A stretch of 37,535 bases of DNA. Source: Collinsella aerofaciens (GTDB lineage Bacteria > Actinomycetota > Coriobacteriia > Coriobacteriales > Coriobacteriaceae). The notes below the pieces were generated by a model, which saw only the letters and a list, made by a program, of their open reading frames with translations, searched no databases and had not been told where the DNA came from. The stretch is taken from contig RQAP01000014.1 of NCBI GenBank assembly GCA_008671135.1, forward strand, positions 1 to 37,535. Reading direction: 5' to 3'. A program made the translations under genes and the position numbers. This document shows, in pieces, positions 7,036 to 15,442 of this stretch. How positions within the stretch are numbered: the first letter of the stretch is position 1; the number at the start of each line of letters is the position of its first letter.

Positions 7036-8336
7036 TCGTCCACCTCCTCTTGTGTGAGCGTCCCCGACCGCAGGCCTTCTGCGATAAACGGCGGCTCGCG
7101 GTCAAGCGTCCAGGTGCGCTCGGCGGCATCGAAAGTCACATAGCGCTCGAGCTCTACGCCGCCCGACGCGGCGCGACGCACCCCCGAATACGAGGAGACG
7201 AAGCGCCTGCCATCGGCGTGGCGCTCGGACATCACGATGCCGTCGAGCGCCATGGCAATCTGCTCCTCGATGAGCTCGCTCGGCAGATCGATGCCATAAC
7301 GTGCAAGCAACGTCAGACGCACCACGGTCTCCTGCTCGGAACCCGCATGAAGCGTGGTGAGCGACCCGTCGTGGCCCGTGTTCATGGCCTGCAACATGTC
7401 GCAGCACTCGGCACCGCGCACCTCGCCCACCACGATGCGGTCGGGGCGCATGCGCAGGGCATTGGTCACCAGGTCGCGGATCGTCACCGCGCCCTCGCAC
7501 TCAATTGAAGCCTCGCGCGCCTCTAGACGCACCACGTGCGGATGATGCGCAAACTTGAGCTCGGCAGAGTCCTCGATCGTCACGATGCGCTCGCCGGTGG
7601 AAATCTCACATGACAACGCGTTGAGCAGGGTGGTCTTACCAGATCCCGTGCCTCCCGCAACCGCCAGGTCCTGTCGCAGCGACACCGCGCACGACAACAG
7701 CTGCGCATACCAAAGCGGCAGCGACCCCAGCCCCACAAGCTCGTCCAGCGAGCAGATGCGGTCCGAGAACTTTCGGATGGTGAGAATCGGTCCGTCAATC
7801 GCCACAGGCGGAATCACCGCGTTGACGCGATAGCCCGTTTTGAGGCGGGCGTTGACGATGGGGCTGCGCTCGTCGATACGGCGGCCAAGTGGCGAGATGA
7901 TGCGGTCGATAAGCACACGGATCTGCTCATCATCCTCAAACGCATGCTCGATGGGGTGCAAGACGCCGCCGCGTTCAAAGAAAGCCGAGCGGCAGCCGTT
8001 AATCATGATCTCGGTAACGGTGTCGTCCTCGATGAGCGGCTGCAACGGCCCCAAGCCCACCACGTCATCCAAAATCTCGTCGATGATGGTCTCGCGCTCG
8101 GACGTCGCGAGATCAGTCGGCTCCTCAACATTGAGCGCCGCCTCCACCGCGGGACGCAATTCCGAGCGGGCAAGTGCCGGGTCGATATAGGCGCTGATAC
8201 GCGCCACTTCGTCGTAACCCATGCGGTCCATCACGGCGCGCTTGGTGCGTCGTTTCACCGCGCGGCGACGCCCCGCATCTACAGGCGCTGCCCCCGCTGC
8301 AGCGCCGGCAGCCTTAATCCTTGTTTGCAGGCTCAT
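7008..8336 (-). CDS. tadA: TadA/CpaF pilus assembly ATPase
   Basis: A 442-residue VirB11/GspE-type secretion ATPase. The Walker A motif GGTGSGKTT lies at 228-236, the Asp box IEDSAEL at 254-260, the Walker B region IVVGEVRGAE at 301-310, and the His box NTGHDGSLTTLHAGS at 319-333. The N-terminal domain (about 70-180) contains the EIMINGCRSAFFERGG stretch of CpaF proteins. ATG at 8336 overlaps the tadZ stop as ATGA. It is expected to act as a cytoplasmic hexamer that powers pilus polymerisation, and possibly retraction. The length is normal for the family. Confidence 0.97.
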   Translation of the reverse strand: MSLQTRIKAAGAAAGAAPVDAGRRRAVKRRTKRAVMDRMGYDEVARISAYIDPALARSELRPAVEAALNVEEPTDLATSERETIIDEILDDVVGLGPLQPLIEDDTVTEIMINGCRSAFFERGGVLHPIEHAFEDDEQIRVLIDRIISPLGRRIDERSPIVNARLKTGYRVNAVIPPVAIDGPILTIRKFSDRICSLDELVGLGSLPLWYAQLLSCAVSLRQDLAVAGGTGSGKTTLLNALSCEISTGERIVTIEDSAELKFAHHPHVVRLEAREASIECEGAVTIRDLVTNALRMRPDRIVVGEVRGAECCDMLQAMNTGHDGSLTTLHAGSEQETVVRLTLLARYGIDLPSELIEEQIAMALDGIVMSERHADGRRFVSSYSGVRRAASGGVELERYVTFDAAERTWTLDREPPFIAEGLRSGTLTQEEVDEWRSLCPSS

Positions 8337-9982
8337 CGCTGATCACCCTCGCGCGACCAGGGAAGGCGGATACGCGGGCGTTCGGTGCGCGTTGCACGGT
8401 CGGCGACCATATCGCTCCAAGGGCCGACGGCGCACCCCAGTTCCACGAGCATCTCGCGCGTGGCCTCGCGCACGCTGGTCGCAAAAGCGCTGGTCTGCCC
8501 CACTGCCTCGTCAGCGCGCCCAAACGCCATGAGCGCGGCGAGATCCTGCCCGCCATCGGCGATACGAATCTTGGAGCTCAACGCACAGGCAATCTCAAAG
8601 CGCATGGCGACGTCCTCGTCTGCCCCGCGCGCGCCAAACCGGTTGAATACAGCGCTCATGCGCGTGCGCGGCACACCTACTCGACTTGCCAGTTCAATGA
8701 CGCGCGACGCCGATGTCGCGGACGACACCGCAGCATCGCCAACGATCAAGCAACGGTCGCTCGCCGCCACCGCAGCCGCCACGGCGTCGCCCCAAAAGAC
8801 CGAGGTATCGATAAAGACCCCGTCGGATTCGCGACGCAGCACATCAAGCAGTAGCTCCCCCGGACGTGCCATGAGCTCGGCTTGCTCGGGCGCCGCGACG
8901 GGACCCCAGAGCGTAACGCCCGGCGCCACGCGCATCGATGCGGCCACGATATCCGGCTCGGCAAGCGCGCCCGCCACCGACGGCTCGATAAGTGCCGCCA
9001 TATCGCGCGGAGCATCGACGCCTAACAAGTCGTAAAGGTTTCCAAACATCAGGTCCAGGTCGAGCACGGCGGCACGCAAGCCCAACAGCGACGATGTGTG
9101 TGCCATGGTGGCAACGATCGTCGACTTGCCGCAACCGCCCGAACCCGAAATGGCGCAGATGACCGGAGCTCGATGCTGCGGAGCGGCAGCGTCTGCCGGC
9201 GGCATCGGAGGCGGCGGGGCGGGCGTCGGCGACAGCGTCCCCGTCTCCCCCGCCGCAACCACACGCTGCGTCCAAGCCGGCATGGCAGCTTGTTCGGTCT
9301 GCAAGGCAGGCTCGTTCTGTGCAATCTGCTCATGCTGCATCAGCGACAACTCGCCGCACCCGGCAAAGCCCTCAACTTCGTCGAGTTCATCCGCCAGATT
9401 CACGCCGTGCACGTATCCCATATCTACAGCCGGGGAGTCGCCAGCATGCTGTGCCGGCCCTCCAGCGTCATCGTATACAAGGGGGTTCCGGGGGCGCCGA
9501 CCATGCTCGGCTTCCGCTTTTCCATAATCATCAACACGCGGGCCTCTTGTAGCGCGAGGCGCCCCGGGTTCCCTATCAACAAAAGCATCGGGCTCAATCG
9601 TCATGCGCCGATCGGAATCAACCGCTCCCTCGCCCGCGCGCCCGTTGCCGCATATACTGTGCGCAGCGATGACCTCGGTCGCCCCCGCGCGAAACAGTCC
9701 CTCGATATCCGACGGATCGAGCGCTTCTATCAACACGACCACGCGACTCACGCGGCCTTCGGCCGTCAGGCGCGCAACAGTCTTGCGCACATCTTCGATA
9801 TCAAACAGAGACGCCGCGATGATGGCAGCCCCGCGGCGCGACGGAAACGCCCGCGCCATGGAAACCAGCCCGTCCAGGTCACCCACGCGAAGCACCTGTG
9901 CACCCGCATCACGGCCCTCGACTTCCTGCTGCAACAGCCCGTAATCGCCGCACGCGCAGCACGCAAGCCAGATCGCCTTCAT
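8333..9982 (-). CDS. tadZ: TadZ/CpaE-like ParA-family localisation protein
   Basis: A 549-residue protein from ATG at 9982. A GTG at 9985 is equally possible and would overlap the upstream stop as GTGA. The N-terminal domain (1-110) looks like an atypical receiver domain (VVVLIEAL...GLFRAGATEVI). A long Pro/Ala-rich linker of low complexity runs from about 110 to 270. The C-terminal ATPase domain carries a deviant Walker A, GSGGCGKST at about 279-287, followed by AVLDLDLMFGNLYDLL. TadZ proteins set the cell location of the Tad machine. The linker is longer than in most homologues I know of. Confidence 0.9.
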   Translation of the reverse strand: MKAIWLACCACGDYGLLQQEVEGRDAGAQVLRVGDLDGLVSMARAFPSRRGAAIIAASLFDIEDVRKTVARLTAEGRVSRVVVLIEALDPSDIEGLFRAGATEVIAAHSICGNGRAGEGAVDSDRRMTIEPDAFVDREPGAPRATRGPRVDDYGKAEAEHGRRPRNPLVYDDAGGPAQHAGDSPAVDMGYVHGVNLADELDEVEGFAGCGELSLMQHEQIAQNEPALQTEQAAMPAWTQRVVAAGETGTLSPTPAPPPPMPPADAAAPQHRAPVICAISGSGGCGKSTIVATMAHTSSLLGLRAAVLDLDLMFGNLYDLLGVDAPRDMAALIEPSVAGALAEPDIVAASMRVAPGVTLWGPVAAPEQAELMARPGELLLDVLRRESDGVFIDTSVFWGDAVAAAVAASDRCLIVGDAAVSSATSASRVIELASRVGVPRTRMSAVFNRFGARGADEDVAMRFEIACALSSKIRIADGGQDLAALMAFGRADEAVGQTSAFATSVREATREMLVELGCAVGPWSDMVADRATRTERPRIRLPWSREGDQR

Positions 9983-10641
9983 CACTCGTCGCCTCCGCTC
10001 TTTTTGCCGCGCGCCGTGGCGGGAATCGTCAAGCTGACCGTTCCCTTGCCCGAGGCTCCCAGCAGTTCCTTGACGTCTTCGGGGTCAGCCGCCAGCGTCA
10101 CCCATTCGATCTTGCCCTCGCGCGTGGCACCGGAATTCTCACTGGTATCGATCACGTGCGCGCCGCACAGTCGATCGGTTACGCCATCTTTTTGCACGTA
10201 CACGTCCACATAGCTGCCCACGCCCGTGGCACCGCCGACCGAGTGCTCGGCATCGACCGCCACCGAAACGGCGACCTTGCCCTTAGGCACCTCGAGCTTG
10301 TGGCTCTCGGCCTTGGTGTAGACATTGCAGATCACGGCGTTTTTGGGAATACGCGAAGTCGTCACGTCGCCGCGCACCTGGCGCAGCTCGGTCGCCGCGT
10401 CACGCGGCAGCAGGCTCGTCAGCCATTCCTGGGTTATGACATTGGTCTCATCGAGGGTCTCGCCCACATCGATATCGCGCGCCGCGACGCATACCTCGAC
10501 GCGATCGCCACCGTACTTGGCCAAGGTCTCAGCCTGGACCTGTTCGGCTTGCGAGCGGATCGACGAGCCGTAAACCATGCAGAGCAGAGCAGCGAGCACG
10601 CCCGCGACCAGACTGATGGCGATGCGCTTGCTCTTGTTCAC
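9982..10641 (-). CDS. CpaB/RcpC-like SAF-domain pilus protein, first gene of the Tad operon
   Basis: A 219-residue protein. GTG at 10641 is chosen because AGAGGAG precedes it by 6 nt. An ATG 15 bp upstream lacks a ribosome site. A membrane helix (about 6-24) is followed by an SAF domain (about 47-112, VEVCVAARDIDVGETLDETN and SRIPKNAVI) and a beta-rich C-terminal domain with VGSYVDVYV. In diderms CpaB/RcpC works with the secretin. No secretin is encoded here, so in this single-membrane cell it probably guides the fibre through the cell wall (inference). Confidence 0.9.
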   Translation of the reverse strand: MNKSKRIAISLVAGVLAALLCMVYGSSIRSQAEQVQAETLAKYGGDRVEVCVAARDIDVGETLDETNVITQEWLTSLLPRDAATELRQVRGDVTTSRIPKNAVICNVYTKAESHKLEVPKGKVAVSVAVDAEHSVGGATGVGSYVDVYVQKDGVTDRLCGAHVIDTSENSGATREGKIEWVTLAADPEDVKELLGASGKGTVSLTIPATARGKKSGGDE

Positions 10642-10754
10642 GGCCGCTCCTCTCATGGCAGTGCCGGGCGAATGCCCGTACCACCATTGTCTGGGCGGTC
10701 AGAGTGCAAAGCGGCGCAATCGCGATCTTGGTTTTCGATGTCAAACCAATCGCC

Positions 10755-10803
10755 GACCAAAAGCTGACCAGCCCGTCAAGCTCATGGCAAGGTTTTGGTC
10801 AGC
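10755..10803. repeat. Overlapping inverted repeats upstream of the Tad operon
   Basis: GACCAAAA (10755-10762) is matched by TTTTGGTC (10793-10800), and GCTGACCA (10763-10770) is matched by TGGTCAGC (10796-10803). Both 8-bp repeats are perfect and share the GACCA core. They lie about 115 bp upstream of the first Tad gene, so they may be a regulator binding region. I see no clear sigma-70 promoter between them and the gene. Confidence 0.4.
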
Positions 10804-10840
10804 ACGTCAGCAAACTGCATGTTTCGAGGCTTTTCCGCAG

Positions 10841-10876
10841 CAAAAAAGCCGTCTCCCGAACAGTTGGGAGACGGCT
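10841..10876 (-). terminator. Terminator of rsgA
   Basis: GCCGTCTCCC and GGGAGACGGC (10848-10875) form a perfect 10-bp stem with an 8-nt loop. On the minus strand the stem is followed by six T. It sits 18 bp past the rsgA stop and insulates the Tad operon from rsgA transcription. Confidence 0.92.
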
Positions 10877-10893
10877 GTCATAGGAAAAATCAA

Positions 10894-12078
10894 TTACAGA
10901 TGAACATCGGGATCGAGTATTTGAGCGCTCACGCGCATGGATGACGCCAGGTTTTGGAACGTTTCCAGCCGCAGGCTGTCGATCTGCCCGGCGTCCTCGG
11001 CCTCGCGAACGGCGCAGCCCGGCTCATGGGTATGTGTGCAATCGCCAAACCGGCACGCGCGCGATGCCTCGACAATCTCGGGGAAGGCGCGCGCCAGACC
11101 CCGCTCGTGACCCACGAGCGGTAGACTGCGCAGGCCCGGGGCATCGGCGATCACGCCGGCGTCGCCCGGCAGCGCCACCATCACGCGCGCGACGGTAGTG
11201 TGACGGCCCTGGTCGTCGCGTTCGCGCACACCGCCGGTCGCCAACGTATCGTGGCCCAGCAGTGCATTGAGCAGCGTCGACTTGCCGGCACCCGACTCAC
11301 CCAGGATCATGGCGCAGCTCCCGGCAGGCACGCAGGCACGGACCTCGTCCAGGCCGCGGCCCTCGGCAGAAGACGTCACGATCACGCGCACGTCCGGACC
11401 CACCAGGCGGCGCACGCGGTCCAGATCGCGCTCGAGCTCCTCGGCATCGCAGCGGTCAGCTTTGGTAAGCACCACCACCGGCTCGGCATCGCAGTCAAGC
11501 GCCAACACCAGCGAGCGCGCCACGCGGTCGAGCAGCACCTCACCGGCACCGAGCGCCTGCACGATTAGCACGCTATCCACGTTGGAGCAGAGCACCTGGC
11601 GCTCTCCACGGGCACGGCCGCGCCAACGCTCAAAGCTCGTACGGCGCGGCAGCACGCACTCAATCACGCCCATATCGTGCCCGGGAGCGCGGCGCACCGC
11701 CACACGGTCGCCCACGGCAGGCAGCAGGACCTCGTCCTCGCCGCGCGACTTGGCAAACCCCACCGCATGCTCGGCGCGGAAGGTATCGTCGGCAGTCGCC
11801 ACCAGCGGAAACCCGCGATCCAAGCGCACCACGGCACCCAGCCGCATCTGCTCGGGCTCCTCAGCATGTGCGCAAAAGTCGTCAAATGCCGCCTGCTGAG
11901 CCCCATCGACCGGCAGGTCATCAAACGCCGGAACGTCCTGCAGCGCGTCAAGCCCCGGTACGCTCGCCAACAACTCCTCGGCAGACGCGGGGGCCTCGGT
12001 CGCAAGCTTCCGACGACGATCGCGCTTAGCCCGCGCCCCCGTCGTCTTTTTCTTCGCTTTAGCCTTAGCCTTGCCCAC
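10894..12078 (-). CDS. rsgA: RsgA, ribosome small-subunit-dependent GTPase
   Basis: A 394-residue circularly permuted GTPase. G4 (TKAD, about 205-208) comes before G1 (GESGAGKS, about 260-267), RHTT (about 292-295) and G3 (DAPG, about 312-315). An OB-fold precedes it (about 75-145), and a C-terminal zinc site is seen as CRFGDCTHTHEPGC (about 342-355). RsgA checks 30S subunit maturation in the cytoplasm. The first 70 residues are an extension: a Lys/Ala/Arg-rich tail (GKAKAKAKKKT) followed by an acidic segment, so the protein is longer than typical RsgA (about 290-350). GTG at 12078 follows GGGAGGCGCTT. Confidence 0.95.
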   Translation of the reverse strand: MGKAKAKAKKKTTGARAKRDRRRKLATEAPASAEELLASVPGLDALQDVPAFDDLPVDGAQQAAFDDFCAHAEEPEQMRLGAVVRLDRGFPLVATADDTFRAEHAVGFAKSRGEDEVLLPAVGDRVAVRRAPGHDMGVIECVLPRRTSFERWRGRARGERQVLCSNVDSVLIVQALGAGEVLLDRVARSLVLALDCDAEPVVVLTKADRCDAEELERDLDRVRRLVGPDVRVIVTSSAEGRGLDEVRACVPAGSCAMILGESGAGKSTLLNALLGHDTLATGGVRERDDQGRHTTVARVMVALPGDAGVIADAPGLRSLPLVGHERGLARAFPEIVEASRACRFGDCTHTHEPGCAVREAEDAGQIDSLRLETFQNLASSMRVSAQILDPDVHL

Positions 12079-12120
12079 AAGCGCCTCCCAGCACCATAAA
12101 TCACAACTGAGCAGGTATTT

Positions 12121-12160
12121 TAAATCAAAAAGAGCTGGCCGGGCAAAGCCCGACCAGCTC
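12121..12160 (-). terminator. Terminator of the P-type ATPase gene
   Basis: AGCTGGCCGGGC and GCCCGACCAGCT (12133-12159) form a 12-bp stem with one mismatch and an AAA loop. On the minus strand it is followed by CTTTTTGATTT. It lies between the ATPase and rsgA, about 160 bp past the ATPase stop. Confidence 0.85.
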
Positions 12161-12219
12161 ACAAACTTTCCCTCAGCCCTTTTCATCCGCACGGAAGAAA
12201 AGCCAGCAAGGATACCGCA

Positions 12220-12306
12220 GGGCCCGCCCCGGAAGCCCTTTCTCCCGAACGATCCCGCAGCGCGAAGCGCGAGGACCAGTGAGGGAGAAAGGGCGTGGGG
12301 CGGGCC
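12220..12306. repeat. Long palindrome just downstream of the P-type ATPase
   Basis: The left arm 12220-12246 (starts GGGCCCGCCCC, ends CCCTTTCTCCC) pairs with 12282-12306 (starts GGGAGAAAGGGC, ends GGGGCGGGCCC). The arms are about 25 bp and differ only by a 2-nt bulge and one mismatch. The 35-nt loop holds a small hairpin GCGCGAAGCGC. No T run follows on either side. It begins 13 bp after the ATPase stop and is separate from the T-tailed terminator at 12121-12160. Confidence 0.85.
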
Positions 12307-12318
12307 CGGACGAGTACG

Positions 12319-15000
12319 CTACTCTTTCTCCACAGCGCGCATGATCGCCTTGTAGATCTCCATCAGCGGGATAATCAGGAAGGCCAGGCCCAAAGCGGCA
12401 AGAACGCCCTTGAGCTCAAGCGTCACAGGGCCGAAGAACATCTCGGCAAGCGTCGGCTGCACGGTCACGATCACCGTCAGCACCAGTGCCAGCGCGGCGG
12501 AAGCCCACAGCCACTTGTTCTGCTTCTTCATGGTGAACAGCGACGCACGACGGCTGCGCATATTGAAGCAGTGGAAAATCTCGACCATGTTGAGCGTGAT
12601 GAACGCCATCATCACGCCTTCCTCGTCGGCATTGCCGGCGATCATATCGGCGATGTGGATGTAGCCCATGTCAAAGTACACGCCCACAAAGAAGCTCGCC
12701 AGCACCAGCACGGTGATGATCAGGCCCTGGACCACGCAGTCCAGACCCATATGTCCGGCAAAGACGCCGTCCTTGGCGTTGCGCGGCTTGCGCTTCATGA
12801 TGTCGCCCTCGGCATCCTCCATGCCCAGCGCGAGCGCGGGGAAACAGTCGGTGACCAGGTTCACCCACAGCAGCTGCACCGGCTGGAAGATGGTAAAGCC
12901 GATGAGCGTGGCGATAAACACCGAGAAGACCTCGGCAAGGTTGGCCGAAAGCAGGAACTGGATGACCTTGCGGATGTTGTCGTAGATGCGACGGCCCTCT
13001 TCGCAGGCACCGATGATGGTGGCGAAATTGTCGTCGGCAAGCACCATGTCGGCGACGTTCTTGGTGACATCGGTACCGGTGATGCCCATGCCAACGCCGA
13101 TGTCGGCGCGCTTGATGGACGGGGCGTCGTTGACGCCGTCGCCCGTCATGGCCACGATCTGGTCGCGCGACTTCCAAGCCTCGACGATGCGGGTCTTGTG
13201 CTCGGGCTGGACGCGGGCGTACACGCCGTAGTCCTCGATGTGCGCGTCGAGCTCCTCGTCGCTCATGCGATCGAGGTCGGCACCGGTGATGGCATGGCTG
13301 CGATCGGTGACGATGCCCAGCTGCTTGGCGATGGCCACGGCGGTGTCGATGTGGTCGCCCGTAATCATGACGGTGCGGATACCGGCGTCGTGCGCCTCGC
13401 GGATGGCGTCGGCGACCTCGGGGCGGACCGGGTCAATCATGCCGGACAGGCCGCAGAAGACCAGGTCATGCTCGAGCGCGGCGGGGCTGCAGTCGGCCGG
13501 GACCTCGGTGTAGGTGCGGCTCGCCAGCGCCAGCACGCGCAGGGCCTCGTCGGCCATGGCCTTGTTGGCGGCCACGAGCTCGGCGCGACGCTCCTCGGTC
13601 AGGGGGACAACCTTGTCTCCCTCGTAGATATGGGTACACAGGCCGATCACCACGTCGGGCGCGCCCTTGGTGTACTGCTCGTACTCGCCGTCCAGGGTCT
13701 CGACGACCACGGACATCATCTTGCGGCCCGAGTCAAACGGGGCCTCGCCCACGCGCGGATGCTCGGCAGTCAGGCCAGTGAGCCCCGCCTTGCCGGCATC
13801 GTTGACGAGCGCACACTCGGTCGGCTCACCCACAGCCTCGCCCAGTTCCTCGTCCCACTGGGCGTCGGAGCACAGCGCCATGCCGGCCAGGAACTTCTCC
13901 TTAGGCGCAGCGAGCTCGTGCTTGACGACGGTCATCTTGTTCTGGGTGAGGGTACCGGTCTTGTCGGAGCAGATGGTCTGTGTGCAGCCAAGGGTCTCGA
14001 CGGCGGAAAGCTTGCGGATGATTGCCTGGCGCTTGGCCATCTTGGTCACGCCAAGCGACAGCACGATGGTCACGACGGCGACCAGGCCCTCGGGGATGGC
14101 AGCGACGGCGAGCGAGACGGCAACCATAAAGGTATCGAGCAGGGCGGTCGGGTCGGTGAGGACGTTGCCCACGCCGTGGCGGATGATGTCGACGCCAAAG
14201 ATGACGACGCAGATGACGATAACCATGATGGTGAGGATGCGGCTGAGCTCGGCAAGCTTCACCTGCAGCGGCGTGAGCTCTTCCTTGGCCTCGGCCAGGG
14301 CGCCGGCGATCTTACCCATCTCGGTGTTCATGCCGGTGCCGACCACGACGGCGCGGCCACGGCCGTATACCACGGTGGAACCCATGTAGCACATGTTCTT
14401 GCGGTCGCCGAGCGGCACGTCGTCGGTGCCGGCGGCGAGCTCGATCACGTTGGCATGCTTCTCGACGGGTACGGACTCGCCGGTAAGGGCGGCCTCCTCG
14501 ATCTTCATCGTGGCGCTCTCGAGCACGCGGCAGTCGGCCGGGACGGAGTCGCCTGCCTCGAGCATGATCACATCGCCGGGCACGAGCTCGGCGCTCGGCA
14601 GGTGCACGAGCTTGCCGTCGCGCAGAACCTTGGACTGCGCGGCGCTCATCTCCTGCAGGGCCTCGAGAGCTTCCTCGCTCTTGGCCTCCTGAACCACGCC
14701 CAGCACCGAGTTGACGATAACGACGAACATGATGATGGCGACATCGGCAAAGTCCGCCTCGCCCTTAACCATGCCCGTGAGCGCGCTGATGACGGCGGCA
14801 ACGATCAGCATGATGACCATGGGGTCGGCCATCTGCTCAAAGAAGCGCTTCCACAACGGTGTCTTCTCGGCTTCCTCGAGCTTGTTAGGGCCTGTCTTGG
14901 CGAGGCGCGACGACGCCTCGTCGTTGCTCAGGCCGAGGTACTCATCGACACCTTGGTCGCTGAGTACCTCCGCCGCGGCGGACAGGTATTCCTTTTGCAT
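12319..15000 (-). CDS. Calcium-type (P2) cation-transporting P-type ATPase
   Basis: An 893-residue full-length pump. Key motifs are TGES (about 173-176, actuator domain), PEGL in membrane segment M4 (about 303-306), the phosphorylated DKTGT (346-350), KGAPD, TGDH and GDGVNDAPS in the N and P domains, and NLVTD in M6. About ten hydrophobic segments are present. PEGL plus NLVTD with a cation-ATPase N-terminal domain (LAKTGPNKLEEAEKTPLWKRF) fits bacterial Ca2+-exporting P2A pumps. Mn2+ or a related divalent ion cannot be excluded. ATG at 15000 has AGGAGGGGACTCTAT upstream, and that ribosome site lies in one arm of an inverted repeat (15011-15064). The gene appears to be transcribed alone. Confidence 0.95.
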   Translation of the reverse strand: MQKEYLSAAAEVLSDQGVDEYLGLSNDEASSRLAKTGPNKLEEAEKTPLWKRFFEQMADPMVIMLIVAAVISALTGMVKGEADFADVAIIMFVVIVNSVLGVVQEAKSEEALEALQEMSAAQSKVLRDGKLVHLPSAELVPGDVIMLEAGDSVPADCRVLESATMKIEEAALTGESVPVEKHANVIELAAGTDDVPLGDRKNMCYMGSTVVYGRGRAVVVGTGMNTEMGKIAGALAEAKEELTPLQVKLAELSRILTIMVIVICVVIFGVDIIRHGVGNVLTDPTALLDTFMVAVSLAVAAIPEGLVAVVTIVLSLGVTKMAKRQAIIRKLSAVETLGCTQTICSDKTGTLTQNKMTVVKHELAAPKEKFLAGMALCSDAQWDEELGEAVGEPTECALVNDAGKAGLTGLTAEHPRVGEAPFDSGRKMMSVVVETLDGEYEQYTKGAPDVVIGLCTHIYEGDKVVPLTEERRAELVAANKAMADEALRVLALASRTYTEVPADCSPAALEHDLVFCGLSGMIDPVRPEVADAIREAHDAGIRTVMITGDHIDTAVAIAKQLGIVTDRSHAITGADLDRMSDEELDAHIEDYGVYARVQPEHKTRIVEAWKSRDQIVAMTGDGVNDAPSIKRADIGVGMGITGTDVTKNVADMVLADDNFATIIGACEEGRRIYDNIRKVIQFLLSANLAEVFSVFIATLIGFTIFQPVQLLWVNLVTDCFPALALGMEDAEGDIMKRKPRNAKDGVFAGHMGLDCVVQGLIITVLVLASFFVGVYFDMGYIHIADMIAGNADEEGVMMAFITLNMVEIFHCFNMRSRRASLFTMKKQNKWLWASAALALVLTVIVTVQPTLAEMFFGPVTLELKGVLAALGLAFLIIPLMEIYKAIMRAVEKE

Positions 15001-15010
15001 ATAGAGTCCC

Positions 15011-15064
15011 CTCCTGGGATTCGGGCCACTCAGCAGATTGATGCCCGATCATAATTCCCAGGAG
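15011..15064 (-). promoter_or_regulatory. Inverted repeat that can hide the ATPase ribosome binding site
   Basis: On the minus strand CTCCTGGGAATT (15064-15053) faces AATCCCAGGAG (15021-15011), pairing 11 bp with one bulge. An inner stem CGGGC/GCCCG follows. The second arm contains the AGGAG of the ATPase ribosome site, so the folded leader would block translation. The left arm ends at a TATGAT that could instead be a -10 box, in which case the repeat would be a DNA operator. No good -35 was found. Confidence 0.55.
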
Positions 15065-15373
15065 AAGGGCAAGGGCTCATCAAGGCTGCCGTGCTGAGCG
15101 GCAGTTGATAATGGAGCTATGGTACCCCAAAGCGGCGCGTCTAGCCAAAACATTCCAATTGGAAACACGGCTCGAGTGCAACGATGCAGACCGTGTGATG
15201 CTCAACATTGATAAAACGTTTTTTCTTCGGCGCATCGTCAAACTGAAATATCGCCCAGATAGCAGCGGTCAGAACGGTTGGTAAAGATTTTTCATATACC
15301 GTTTTTACCGCAAAAAATGAACTTCTAATTCGGCATACGGTCGATTTTTGGGGGTATTCGGTCGGCATTTCGT

Positions 15374-15379
15374 TATAAT
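15374..15379 (+). promoter_or_regulatory. Likely -10 box of the pyk promoter
   Basis: A perfect TATAAT lies 64 bp upstream of the pyk start, but the region 17 bp upstream (GGGTAT) is a poor -35. The rest of 15065-15442 is AT-richer than its surroundings and holds no convincing gene. It contains a small hairpin at 15087-15105 (CTGCCG/CGGCAG). Confidence 0.5.
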
Positions 15380-15442
15380 CATCTCAGTTTTATTTCTTAT
15401 GGTTTATCTATCAGCGCAAGACGATGTCAGATGGAGGTCTGA

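Noticed and set aside
12295..15054. A 919-codon open frame on the plus strand opposite the P-type ATPase
   Set aside because: It is the antisense shadow of a full-length, motif-complete ATPase. The translation is a His/Asp/Gly/Val-rich sequence with no domain, as expected from GC-rich codon bias.
15001..15140. yybP-ykoY manganese riboswitch before the P-type ATPase
   Set aside because: The expected conserved loops could not be found; only the ribosome-site hairpin is seen.
15141..15368. A 75-codon frame on the minus strand between the ATPase and pyk
   Set aside because: No ribosome site, unusual composition, and it overlaps the AT-rich promoter region of pyk.
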